A stretch of 64,000 bases of DNA from Natrinema caseinilyticum (GTDB lineage Archaea; Halobacteriota; Halobacteria; Halobacteriales; Natrialbaceae): NCBI RefSeq assembly GCF_024227435.1, contig NZ_CP100445.1, positions 3,097,369-3,161,368 of the forward strand, in the 5' to 3' direction. The position numbers and the translations under genes are program-made. Shown piece after piece: positions 33,122 through 41,324 of the stretch. Every line of letters starts with the position of its first letter. Positions within the stretch are counted from its first letter, which is position 1. The notes beneath the pieces are model-generated. The model made no database searches, was not told the DNA's origin, and worked only from the letters and a program-made list of their open reading frames with translations.

Positions 33122-34106
33122 TCAACCCCTGAGGAAATCCCCGTATTCGACAGTCATCCCGAAATCGCCAGCATTCTCGATGGAAATCTGGTGTGCGTCT
33201 CTTGCACCCTCTGCAGCCCAATCACGCTGAACCTCGTAGAGGACCTGCGCCCAGGTGACCGGCGTCGCACCCGCATCGATGACCCGCTCGAGTGCCAGTT
33301 CGTGATCAGTGTCGGTTCGGCCACCACAAGCGTCAGCTACCACATAGACATCGTAGCCTGCTTCCAGTGCCGATAGTGCCGCGAAGCAGACACAGACCTC
33401 CGTCCAGAGACCCGCCATAACGAGTCGATCTTGTCCGGTTGCTTCGACGGCCTCAACGTACGCCTCGTTTTCCCAGGAATTCAACGTCGTGCGGTCAACT
33501 ACCGCTTCGTTTGGGAAGTGGTCTGTAATCTCGTCAAAGAGTGGTCCGTTGTGTTCCTTGCCGATCGTCGACAGGACCACCGGGATATCGTAGGCATCTG
33601 CTATTTTTGCGAGACCAGCAACATTGTTCTTGAGCCTGTCAGTTTCGATAGAATTGATGCCAAGGACCATCTCCGGTTGGTGGTCGATGAACGTTATCGC
33701 ACAGTTTTCCCGCGTGAGCAACTGGTCGCTTGCGAATCTCTTCGAGGCGTTCCGGCTTGTACCTGAACGCGAGGTGGTGGACTGCACCGATTCCCGGTCG
33801 TTGTTGACCCTGATGGGATTGGCGGTCTTCCTGAACGAAGAACGAAAGCATCCGACCATCGCCCGTATGGAAAAACAGGTGAGTGACGTCGGGTGCGTCA
33901 AGGTTAGGCTGGCGTAATACCAATGGCATTCCCAGCACGTCGCGGTAGAACGCAACGGTGTCCGCTTCGTTGCTTCCGACGAGAGTAATGTGATCGGTCC
34001 CCGCGAGCTGAGGCGCACTTTCGGGGCGCTCGGCCGTCACGGGAGGTTGGTCATCTTTGGTCGTGGATTGACATCTGCCATAGCTTGACCCCCGTGAGAC
34101 GTTCAC
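33122..34106 (-). pseudogene. VOC protein / isochorismatase deletion chimera
   Basis: The 5' part (34106 to about 33735) encodes the N-terminal half of a VOC protein nearly identical in pattern to the one at 34863 (TDHITLVGSNEADTVAFYRD, then THLFFHTGDGRMLSFFVQE and VHHLAFRYKPERLEEIRKR). At about 33735 it joins, in another frame, the body of an isochorismatase-family hydrolase (LLTRENCAITFIDHQPEM, GLWTEVCVCFAALSALEAGY with catalytic Cys, to TAG/stop at 33122). The hydrolase lacks its own start codon. A deletion fused two genes; neither is expected to be functional unless the hydrolase is reinitiated. Confidence 0.75.
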
Positions 34107-34441
34107 TGTCGAATCGTTAAAACGCTTCGAGGAAACCTGATAAACTGTTTATGTACGTGTGATTGAGATCACTCATGCTGGTCTAATACGCCATATGTCA
34201 CAGCGATGTGTTCGAGTCCCGTCTGTACATTTCGTGTGTGACCGTCTGCTGGTGGTGACTTTCGAAGATGCGGTTAACAAACTGGTTTCTCCCTGACATC
34301 CATCCGGTGAAACCATGGTTGCGGTCTGCGATACAATTCCGACACTAAAACTCCGTGATCAACATTACAGCTCACCATCGAGACCAGCACCCAGCAGCTA
34401 GTTCAAGCACTGTGGTCAGTCTGCGGACCTCTGATGGACGG
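34107..34441. other. Intergenic stretch in the island
   Basis: About 335 bp of relatively A+T-rich DNA hold no open frame of interest. It includes the upstream region of the VOC chimera and the 3' flank of the intact HxlR gene. Confidence 0.4.
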
Positions 34442-34786
34442 CTATTCGCCCCCCCATTCTTTTGACCACTCCTCTAGTTCGTCGAACACTGGACAAAGCG
34501 ATTCGCCTTTTGCTGTAAGGCTATAGTAGGTGGCCACGGGAGAATCTTCTTCGAGGCGTCGACTAACGTAACCCAGCTCTTGGAGGTCGTCCACGACGCG
34601 CGACAGGGTCCGACTGGACGCGCCGGTTGAGCGCTTGAGTTCGTTAAACCGCTTTTCACCTTGCTGGAGGTCATAGAGGACGACGAGTCTCCACTGCGAC
34701 CCGAGTTGAGTGATCGAGTCGATGACGTTACACGCGTCTTCACCGAGGGGTTGATCGTCTTCTGAATCAGGTTGAGGTACTGGCAT
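34442..34786 (-). CDS. HxlR-family winged-helix redox-type regulator
   Basis: The 114-aa protein has the HxlR fold: helix 1 with CNVIDSITQLGSQWRLVVLYDL (Cys near residue 19), recognition region EKRFNELKRSTGASSRTLSR and wing with RRLEEDSPVATYYSLTAKGE, then LCPVFDELEEWSKEW. In Bacillus YodB, CatR and HypR the N-terminal Cys senses quinones and disulfide stress; this Cys and a second one in LCPVF are the candidates here (inference). It is divergent from the VOC-VOC-esterase operon, 76 bp apart, with operator-like repeats between, so it probably represses that operon and itself. Confidence 0.9.
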   Translation of the reverse strand: MPVPQPDSEDDQPLGEDACNVIDSITQLGSQWRLVVLYDLQQGEKRFNELKRSTGASSRTLSRVVDDLQELGYVSRRLEEDSPVATYYSLTAKGESLCPVFDELEEWSKEWGGE

Positions 34787-34789
34787 CGT

Positions 34790-34852
34790 TGTTACCTAGT
34801 GCTGTTCTTGTCCGCGAGGGATTATAGTGGTTCGGAAACGAACCTAGTAACA
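34790..34852. promoter_or_regulatory. Divergent promoter with HxlR operator candidates (sites 3 and 4)
   Basis: A TATA-like ATTATAG (34821-34827) precedes the VOC gene start by about 36 bp. Immediately after it is a perfect inverted repeat GGTTCG-GAAA-CGAACC (34829-34844). TGTTACCTAGT (34790) and CTAGTAACA (34844-34852) form outer inverted half-sites. The same elements occur at 32169 and 32275. Binding here would block the plus-strand promoter. Confidence 0.6.
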
Positions 34853-34862
34853 CAGCGATACC

Positions 34863-35498
34863 ATGACTGAAAATCAATCCACAACCACCGAACCACCTGT
34901 GACCGCTGCTTCTCCGGAGAGCGCACTCCACGTGTCCGGATTAGATCACGTCTCGATCATCGGCAGTAACGTCGAGGACACCGTTGCGTTCTACCGCGAC
35001 GTCCTCGGCATGTCGCTCGTTCTCAAACAGCCAAATCTCGACGCGCCAAACGTCACCCATCTGTTCTTCGATACGGGTGACGGACGGGTTCTCACGTTCT
35101 TCGTCGAAGAAGGTCGTGAGTCAAACAACGGTCGTCAGCGAACACCGATTGGCGGCGTCCACCATCTCGCGTTCCGATTCGACCCCGAACGTCTCGAAGA
35201 GATCCGTGCTTCACTCGAAGAACACGATTATCACTACAACGAGTTCGATCGTGGGATCTTCCACTCGCTGTACACTAGAGATCACAACGGACTCGTCATC
35301 GAACTCGCGACGGACAAATTCGAGATTCCCGACGATCGACGCGGAGAGGTGCTTGCACTCACTCAAAAGAAACGCCTTCAAGCTGGCGCGAAGTATGCAA
35401 AGGGCGAACACCTCGAAACCGCGCTCGAAGAACTCGGGCTTCCCGTCGAACGGAAACCACTTCCTGACGCACAGTCCGGTGCGGCCGGACTCAACTAA
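34863..35498 (+). CDS. VOC (glyoxalase/dioxygenase superfamily) protein
   Basis: The 211-aa protein has a paired beta-alpha-beta VOC module: LDHVSIIGSNVEDTVAFYRD (His ligand, about residue 29), THLFFDTGDGRVLTFFVEE, VHHLAFRFDPERLEEIRASL and HSLYTRDHNGLVIELATDKF (Glu ligand). A C-terminal helical extension of about 45 residues follows. Metal-dependent ring cleavage or glyoxalase-type chemistry is expected. It is the first gene of an operon with a second dioxygenase (46 bp) and an esterase. A half-copy of the same gene lies at 33735-34106. Confidence 0.85.
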   Translation: MTENQSTTTEPPVTAASPESALHVSGLDHVSIIGSNVEDTVAFYRDVLGMSLVLKQPNLDAPNVTHLFFDTGDGRVLTFFVEEGRESNNGRQRTPIGGVHHLAFRFDPERLEEIRASLEEHDYHYNEFDRGIFHSLYTRDHNGLVIELATDKFEIPDDRRGEVLALTQKKRLQAGAKYAKGEHLETALEELGLPVERKPLPDAQSGAAGLN

Positions 35499-35543
35499 GC
35501 CAGCCCCACTCGAAACGACTCGCTGTACGACGACTCACCTCGC

Positions 35544-36485
35544 ATGCTAACAGATACCCCCGGAATCCACCATATCACAGGGATCGTTCGCGACGCCCAG
35601 CAGAACGTCGACTTCTATACGGACGTACTTGGGCTACGACTCCTCAAGCACACGGTGAACTTTAACGAGAAGTTCACGCGTCACCTTTTCTACGGTGACG
35701 AAACCGGCTCACCCGGCTCAGCCTTGACCTTCTTCCCGTATCCAGCAGAGGAGGACGGACGGGTCGGAAAGCCACAAATAAGCACTGCCGCGCTGGTTAT
35801 CCCACCGAACTCGGCCGTCTACTGGCGAGACCGACTCACGGCGCACGACCTCAACGTCACGGAGTCCGAACGGTTCGACGAGACGGTGCTTCGATTCACT
35901 GACCCGGACGGCACACAACTCGAACTCGTCACCGGCGAGTCGTCCGTGGAGCCGTGGACGGACGGGCCAGTTCACGAGCGTCACGCGATTCGTGGCATCC
36001 ACGGCGTAACGTTACTCTCGGCGAACGTCTTCGTCACCGCGAGCGTGCTGGACACACTCGGGTTCGAACTCGTCGATCAGGAGGGCGACCGCGTTCGGTA
36101 TCAGGCACCGGGTGACCGAGCGACGGTCGTCGATCTCCTCGAACGAGACGCCGAATTTGGCCGCGAGGGCGCGGGGTCAATCCATCACGTCGCCGTGCGC
36201 GTCCCAGAGAAAGATCACCTCTACGAATGGTACGACCTCTTCCGAGAGCGCGGATACGACGTTTCCCGAGTGAAGGACCGACACTTCTTCCACTCGTTGT
36301 ACGTCCGCGAACCGGGTGGTATCCTCTTCGAACTTGCGACGGAGCGACCGGGACTCACGGTCGATGCTGACCACGACACGCCCGAGCAGTCGCTGTATCT
36401 CCCACCGTGGCTCGAAGAAGACCGCGACATGATCGAGAGCCAATTACAGCCCCTCGACCGCTCACCCACTTCGGAGACGAACTAA
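35544..36485 (+). CDS. Ring-cleaving dioxygenase, MhqO/MhqA type
   Basis: The 313-aa protein contains two tandem VOC modules. Key stretches are GIHHITGIVRDAQQNVDFYT (His), LRFTDPDGTQLELVTGE (Glu), RGIHGVTLLSANVFVTASVL, SIHHVAVRVPEKDHLYEWYD (His) and LYVREPGGILFELATERPG (Glu). Length and the LGLRLLKHTVNFNE signature match the Bacillus MhqA/MhqE/MhqO hydroquinone dioxygenases. It probably opens hydroquinone or catechol rings with Fe(II) in the cytoplasm. It overlaps the esterase start by one base (TAATG). A 5' remnant of a similar gene is found after doxX. Confidence 0.88.
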   Translation: MLTDTPGIHHITGIVRDAQQNVDFYTDVLGLRLLKHTVNFNEKFTRHLFYGDETGSPGSALTFFPYPAEEDGRVGKPQISTAALVIPPNSAVYWRDRLTAHDLNVTESERFDETVLRFTDPDGTQLELVTGESSVEPWTDGPVHERHAIRGIHGVTLLSANVFVTASVLDTLGFELVDQEGDRVRYQAPGDRATVVDLLERDAEFGREGAGSIHHVAVRVPEKDHLYEWYDLFRERGYDVSRVKDRHFFHSLYVREPGGILFELATERPGLTVDADHDTPEQSLYLPPWLEEDRDMIESQLQPLDRSPTSETN

Positions 36486-37084
36486 TGGAGCGGGACTCCG
36501 GTTCGAACGATACAGGAGCGACCCCACACGAAGGGCAACCGATAGCGACCGCTGGCGCACCACCACAAGTGGCCGACGCAGCCGTCGTCATGCTTCACGG
36601 TCGCGGATCGACTGCACAGAGTATCCTCACGCTTATCGACGAATTTCTGCATCACGGCGTGATGTATCTCGGTCCGCAAGCAGCCCACAGTTCGTGGTAC
36701 CCCCGCTCCGGGTATGCACCGCTCGAGGACAACGAACCGTGGTTTTCCTCAGCCATGGGGCGCGTATCAGCAGCACTCGAGACGGCTGCTGACGCAGATG
36801 TCCCTCCCGAACGCACGCTCCTCTTCGGGTTCTCGCAAGGCGGATGTCTCGCAGGCGAATTCGTCGCACGAAACCCCCGTCGATACGGCGGCCTCGTCGT
36901 GTTGTCTGGGAGCCTCCTCGGACCAGACCCGAGACGGGACCACGGTGGCTCTCTCGACGGAACGCCAGTATTCCTCGGGAGCAGTACCGAAGATCCGTAC
37001 GTGCCCGCCGAGCGCGTTCACGACTCGGCACGCACGTTCGAACAACTCGATGGAAACGTACAGAGCAGACTCTCGATTCCGTGA
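36485..37084 (+). CDS. MhqD-like alpha/beta hydrolase, C-terminally truncated
   Basis: The 199-aa protein shows AAVVMLHGRGSTAQSILTLI (oxyanion region), LLFGFSQGGCLAGEFVARNP (nucleophile Ser) and TPVFLGSSTEDPYVPAERVH (acid Asp). Carboxylesterases of this family end with a GHxI motif carrying the catalytic His; here the chain stops right before it, after VQSRLSIP. Loss of the His predicts an inactive enzyme. The stop overlaps the start of an N-terminally truncated HTH gene (TGATG at 37082-37086), so one deletion probably removed both ends. It is the third gene of the VOC operon. Confidence 0.8.
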   Translation: MERDSGSNDTGATPHEGQPIATAGAPPQVADAAVVMLHGRGSTAQSILTLIDEFLHHGVMYLGPQAAHSSWYPRSGYAPLEDNEPWFSSAMGRVSAALETAADADVPPERTLLFGFSQGGCLAGEFVARNPRRYGGLVVLSGSLLGPDPRRDHGGSLDGTPVFLGSSTEDPYVPAERVHDSARTFEQLDGNVQSRLSIP

Positions 37085-37515
37085 TGGCGCTCGCGGCCCG
37101 TCACCTCGATCTCGGTGGCCTGTTCCAGTCACAGCGACGCGGTAACTGTTTCAGGTGGCGCTTGCTCATGCCGTCCGACGAGAACGTCGACGTGTTCCAC
37201 GAACAGGTGGAAGAAAGCCTCGACGAGGGGATTCAGTTTACCCTCGAACGACTCTGTGATGCCGAACAGTTGAACTACGATTCGTTAGCAACGGTTTCGA
37301 TACCCCGAGAACAGCGGAACACGATCCGGGCTGCCATCCAACACGGATACTACGAGACGCCGCGAGATATCACGGTCGGTGAACTCGCGGAGGTCCTCGA
37401 CGTCCCGCAGTCGACGGTATCCTATCGCCTCCGCCAGGCCGAAGCACAACTCGCCAAAGGATACCTGCATCGGACCGACGAGAAGTTCCGAACGCAAGTC
37501 AGCCACCACACGTGA
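37084..37515 (+). CDS. Bat-type HTH protein lacking its usual N-terminal domain
   Basis: The 143-aa protein contains the end of the sensory half (CFRWRLLMPSDENVDVFHEQ) and a complete HTH_10 region (SIPREQRNTIRAAIQHGYYE, ITVGELAEVLDVPQSTVSYR, LRQAEAQLAKGYL). Bacterioopsin-activator-like proteins normally exceed 200 residues with a beta-rich domain first; that domain is missing. ATG 37084 overlaps the esterase stop. It may still bind DNA but is best seen as a truncated gene formed by deletion. Confidence 0.65.
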   Translation: MALAARHLDLGGLFQSQRRGNCFRWRLLMPSDENVDVFHEQVEESLDEGIQFTLERLCDAEQLNYDSLATVSIPREQRNTIRAAIQHGYYETPRDITVGELAEVLDVPQSTVSYRLRQAEAQLAKGYLHRTDEKFRTQVSHHT

Positions 37516-37621
37516 CCCGATACGTATTCGCGGGCCTTTCGGTGGGCCCGACCTCGATCCTCCCTCGAGAACCCCAGTGGGAGACGATATCTTCTATACT
37601 CAGGCCAAACAACCGCGGGCC

Positions 37622-38359
37622 ATGCGAGACGTTTGTATCGTCGGCGGAGGCGTCGCGGGCCTCGCCGCTTCGATCTTTACCGCTCGCGCGGGCCTGGACA
37701 CCCTCGTCGTCGACGGCGGAGAGTCCATTCTCGCGCGCAACGCCAGCCTCGAGAACTACCCCGGCTTCCCCGACGGGATCGACGCTCGACGGTACCTTCA
37801 CCTGAGTCGCGAACAGGCCGAAAACGCCGGCGTCGAGTTCGAACTCGCTCGAGTGACGAGCATCGAGCCGGTCGACGAGCGGGCCCTCGAAGACGGATTC
37901 GTCCTCGAGACGGAGGGAGGCGAGCCGCTCGAAGCGCGACGCGTCGTCGCGGCCTCGTGGTCCGATAGCGACTACCTGGTCCCGCTCGACGTGGGCCGAA
38001 TCCAGCGCGGGAGCAAGCACTTCGTCTCGGTCGACGACGGGGGTCGAACGGCCGTCGACGGCGTCTACGCCGCGGGTCGGCTCGCGGACGAACCGCACCA
38101 GGCGATCGTCGCGGCCGGTCACGGGGCGAAAGTCGGACTCGCGGTGATTCACGATTCGGACGCCAACTTCTATCACGACTGGGTCGCACCCGCAGGGTAC
38201 TTCACCGGCCGCGGCCGCGAGGTGCCGCCGTGTTGCGAAGAGATCGACGACGCGGAACGGCGGGCGCGCGACGAACGGGCGCGGGAGCGGCTGCTCGAGG
38301 CCTTCGAGGAGCCGCTCGACGAGGTGCCGACGATGCACCCGAGCGTCGCGGAGGAGTGA
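37622..38359 (+). CDS. Thioredoxin-reductase-like FAD protein without redox disulfide
   Basis: The 245-aa protein starts RDVCIVGGGVAGLAASIFTA (FAD GxGxxG), has ARAGLDTLVVDGGES and ASLENYPGFPDGIDARRYL as in TrxR, and ends the FAD part with AVDGVYAAGRLADEPHQAIV. It lacks the CxxC active site and the NADPH domain of true thioredoxin reductase; two adjacent Cys occur later in VPPCCEEID. Haloarchaea have several such short TrxR-like proteins. Eleven bases separate it from the cinA-like gene, so they are co-transcribed. Confidence 0.8.
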   Translation: MRDVCIVGGGVAGLAASIFTARAGLDTLVVDGGESILARNASLENYPGFPDGIDARRYLHLSREQAENAGVEFELARVTSIEPVDERALEDGFVLETEGGEPLEARRVVAASWSDSDYLVPLDVGRIQRGSKHFVSVDDGGRTAVDGVYAAGRLADEPHQAIVAAGHGAKVGLAVIHDSDANFYHDWVAPAGYFTGRGREVPPCCEEIDDAERRARDERARERLLEAFEEPLDEVPTMHPSVAEE

Positions 38360-38369
38360 GTCGAGGGCG

Positions 38370-39104
38370 ATGGAGGTAGCAATCCTGACCGTCGGCGACG
38401 AGGTGCTCGCCGGCGATATCGCGAACGCGAACGCACAGTGGCTCGCGACGCGGCTGACGGACGGCGGTGCGACCGTCGCCCGGATTCTCACCGTGCCGGA
38501 CGATCGAGAACTCATCGAGACGAAAGTTCGAACGTGGACGGACGCGTTCGACGCCGCGATCGTCACCGGCGGACTCGGCGGGACGCACGACGACGTCACC
38601 GCCGATGCGATCGCCGACGCATTCGATCGCGACCTCGTGGTCTACGATTCCGTCCGTCGCGACGTCGTCCGGACCGTGGCGGCGTACCGGGACGCGAACC
38701 CCGAACGGGTCGCGGCCCACGACCTCGACATCGACGTCGACGCGTGGGCGGCGCTGCCGGCCGGGAGCCGGCCGCTCCTGAACCCCGAGGGACTCTGTCC
38801 GGCCTGCGTCCTCGAGAACGTCTACGCGTTCCCGGGCGTCCCCGCGGAGATGCGGGCGTTGTTCGAGGGCGTCGCCGGGGAATTCCGCGGCGACGCGATC
38901 GCGCGAACGGTCTATACGCCACAGCCGGAAGGATCGATGGTCGACGCGATCGCGGGCGTGCGCGACCGCTTCGACGTGACGATCGGAAGCTATCCCGACA
39001 CGACGGGGCGAAACAGGCTGAAAGTGACCGGGACGGACCCCGAAACCGTCGACGCGGCGGTCGCGTGGCTCTCCGACCGAGTCGAACTCGAGACGGACGA
39101 GTGA
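38370..39104 (+). CDS. CinA-like molybdopterin-binding domain protein
   Basis: The 244-aa protein has the MoCF/CinA N-terminal fold: MEVAILTVGDEVLAGDIANA, then ANAQWLATRLTDGGATVARI and the TGGLGGTHDDVTADAIADAF signature; VYAFPGVPAEMRALFE follows. In CinA this domain hydrolyses ADP-ribose-type substrates; archaeal stand-alone forms are annotated as molybdopterin-binding or nicotinamide-salvage proteins. The CinA C-terminal deamidase domain is absent. It lies 11 bp after the TrxR-like gene. Confidence 0.85.
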   Translation: MEVAILTVGDEVLAGDIANANAQWLATRLTDGGATVARILTVPDDRELIETKVRTWTDAFDAAIVTGGLGGTHDDVTADAIADAFDRDLVVYDSVRRDVVRTVAAYRDANPERVAAHDLDIDVDAWAALPAGSRPLLNPEGLCPACVLENVYAFPGVPAEMRALFEGVAGEFRGDAIARTVYTPQPEGSMVDAIAGVRDRFDVTIGSYPDTTGRNRLKVTGTDPETVDAAVAWLSDRVELETDE

Positions 39105-39238
39105 GCGCTCGTGGGGACGAACGACGGACGGAGAGGGTCGGCTCCGCGGACGAGACGACCGCGTGGCGTGCGTTCGCGCGCCCTGGCGTCCGCCCATCTC
39201 AGCAAGCTTGAAGCGCTCCCGGTGGAAACTCCAGACGA

Positions 39239-40411
39239 ATGCTCGAGGGAGTCAACGTCGCGCTCGGGGTAACGGGGTCGATCGCGGCCGTCAAGACGGT
39301 CGAACTGGCCCACGAGTTGCGACGACAGGGTGCCGCGGTTCGCGGGGTGATGACCGACAGCTCGCGGGGGATCGTCCACCCCTGGGCCGTCGAGTTCGCC
39401 ACCGAGAACGACGTCGTCACCGAAATTACCGGGAGCGTCGAACACGTCGAACTCTGTGGCTACGACGGGTGGGCCGACGTCTTTCTGATCGCGCCCGCGA
39501 CGGCGAACACCGTGGGAAAGATCGCCGGCGCGGTGGACGACACGCCAGTGACGACGTGTGCGACGACCGCGCTCGGCGCCGGGACGCCGGTCGTCGTCGC
39601 GCCCGCGATGCACGAACCGATGTACGACCATCCCGGCGTTCTCGAGGCGATCGACACGGTTTCCGAGTGGGGTGTCGACTTCGTCTCCCCGCGGATCGAG
39701 GAGGGGAAAGCGAAGATCGCGAGCGAGGAAGCGATCGTCTGCGACGTCGCCCGCGCGGCGGGCGATCGCCCGCTCGCGGACGAGCACGTCGTCATCACGA
39801 GCGGTGCGACCAGCGAGCCGATCGATCCGGTCCGCGTCATCACGAACCGTTCGTCGGGCAAGATGGGCCGCGCCGTCGCGAAGGCCTGCTACGTCCGCGG
39901 TGCGGACGTGACCCTCGTTCAGGACGGCGAAGACGTCCCGTACGCCGAAGTTCGGCGAGTCGAGAGCGCCGAAGAGATGCTCGCGGCCACGACCGCGGCC
40001 TGCGAGAATGCCGACGCGCTCGTTTCGGCGGCCGCCATCGGCGACTACACCGTCGAGACGGCCGACGAGAAGATTCGATCGGGTCGGGAACTGACGCTCG
40101 AACTCGAGCAGACGCCGAAGCTCATCGACGAGGTTCGCGACGAGTACCCCGACCTCCCGATCGTCGGCTTCAAGACCGAAACCTCCGGCGACGAGGAAGT
40201 GATGATCGAAAAAGCCCGTCGCACCCTCGAACGGACCGATCTCGTGTTCGTCGTTGCCAACGACGCGAGCGTCATGGGCGCGGAGACGACGACGGCACTG
40301 CTGGTCCACGCGGCCGACGCAGCCAGATACGAGGGGACGAAAGCGGGCCTCGGTGGCGAGATCGCAGCGTCGATCGCGACGGTGCTGGCCGACGACTCCG
40401 GGTCCGATTGA
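39239..40411 (+). CDS. coaBC: Bifunctional phosphopantothenoylcysteine decarboxylase/ligase
   Basis: The 390-aa protein joins a flavin decarboxylase domain to the CTP-dependent ligase. The first part shows NVALGVTGSIAAVKTVELAH, HVELCGYDGWADVFLIAPAT with the catalytic His region, and PAMHEPMYDHP in place of the bacterial PAMNxxMW motif. The ligase domain (about residues 185-390) shows TSGATSEPIDPVRVITNRSS and VVANDASVMGAET. It makes 4'-phosphopantetheine for coenzyme A. The length is normal. It has its own upstream gap of 134 bp. Confidence 0.93.
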   Translation: MLEGVNVALGVTGSIAAVKTVELAHELRRQGAAVRGVMTDSSRGIVHPWAVEFATENDVVTEITGSVEHVELCGYDGWADVFLIAPATANTVGKIAGAVDDTPVTTCATTALGAGTPVVVAPAMHEPMYDHPGVLEAIDTVSEWGVDFVSPRIEEGKAKIASEEAIVCDVARAAGDRPLADEHVVITSGATSEPIDPVRVITNRSSGKMGRAVAKACYVRGADVTLVQDGEDVPYAEVRRVESAEEMLAATTAACENADALVSAAAIGDYTVETADEKIRSGRELTLELEQTPKLIDEVRDEYPDLPIVGFKTETSGDEEVMIEKARRTLERTDLVFVVANDASVMGAETTTALLVHAADAARYEGTKAGLGGEIAASIATVLADDSGSD

Positions 40412-40463
40412 TCGATTGGTCGATCGATCGAAAAGATGAATCAATTCCTGTGCCCGTCAGGAG

Positions 40464-40494
40464 AATTATATGGGTTCGGTTCATTCGACCGAAC
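40464..40494 (+). promoter_or_regulatory. TATA box with adjacent perfect inverted repeat
   Basis: AATTATAT (40464-40471) is followed directly by GTTCGGT-TCATTCG-ACCGAAC (arms 40474-40480 and 40488-40494). The palindrome covers the expected transcription start of the membrane-HTH gene at 40565, a classical repressor site position. Confidence 0.5.
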
Positions 40495-40564
40495 TAATGG
40501 GTCTACGAACAGGTATGAAAGCGTGTAATTTACAGGAGCCGACAGACGACTCGAGGTGACCGCC

Positions 40565-41200
40565 GTGGCACAACGACAGCGAACCAACGACGGCCGTCCC
40601 GGGGACAGTGACGACGCTGAAACCGCCGGTACAGACGACTCCGGCGCCGACGAACCGCTTTCGAAGGGGGAGATCTTCGAGGTGCTGCGAAATCAGCGGC
40701 GTCGCTACGTTCTCCAGTTTCTCAAGCAGGACGACCGTCCCGTCGAACTCGGCGACCTGGCCCAGCAGATCGCCGCCTGGGAGTACGATACGACACTCGA
40801 GGGCGTCACCCCCGAGCAACGAAAGCGAGTCTACACGACGCTCCAGCAGACGCACCTCCCGAAGATGAACACGACCGGCATCCTCAGCTTCGACTCCGAT
40901 CAGGGCGTGATCGAGTCGACCGACCGCACGCGGGACATTAGCGTCTACCTCGAGATCGTCCCCGGCCGGGAGTTCGCCTGGCGCGAACTCTACCTTTCGC
41001 TCGGCGCGATCAGCTGTGCGCTGGTCGCCGCGCTGTGGCTCGAAATCTATCCGCTGACGTATCTCTCGAACCTGAGCTGGGCGGCTATCATCGCGGCCAC
41101 GTTCACGCTGACGGCCGTCTCCCACATCTACTACGAGCGGAACATGCGTCTCGGCCACGGAGACCAGCCGCCGGAACTCAGCTACGGCGTCGAAAAGTGA
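40565..41200 (+). CDS. DUF7344-type HTH protein with two membrane helices
   Basis: The 211-aa protein has an acidic N terminus and a winged-helix of the haloarchaeal DUF7344 kind ([56 protein letters not shown]). Two transmembrane helices near the C terminus follow ([40 protein letters not shown]). Membrane-tethered DNA binding is implied. An SD-like GAGGTGA precedes GTG 40565; GTG 40556 is an alternative start. The promoter holds a perfect inverted repeat, suggesting autoregulation. Confidence 0.8.
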   Translation: MAQRQRTNDGRPGDSDDAETAGTDDSGADEPLSKGEIFEVLRNQRRRYVLQFLKQDDRPVELGDLAQQIAAWEYDTTLEGVTPEQRKRVYTTLQQTHLPKMNTTGILSFDSDQGVIESTDRTRDISVYLEIVPGREFAWRELYLSLGAISCALVAALWLEIYPLTYLSNLSWAAIIAATFTLTAVSHIYYERNMRLGHGDQPPELSYGVEK

Positions 41201-41324
41201 TCGCCAGCGGAACGCGGCGTCACGCGACTCCGACGAGCGAACCGATTCGGCCTCCGCTCGTCGTCGGCCGCGAAACACTCGAGCGTATCGTCAACTTTTA
41301 CTCCGCTTCCGTCCGACCGACGAC

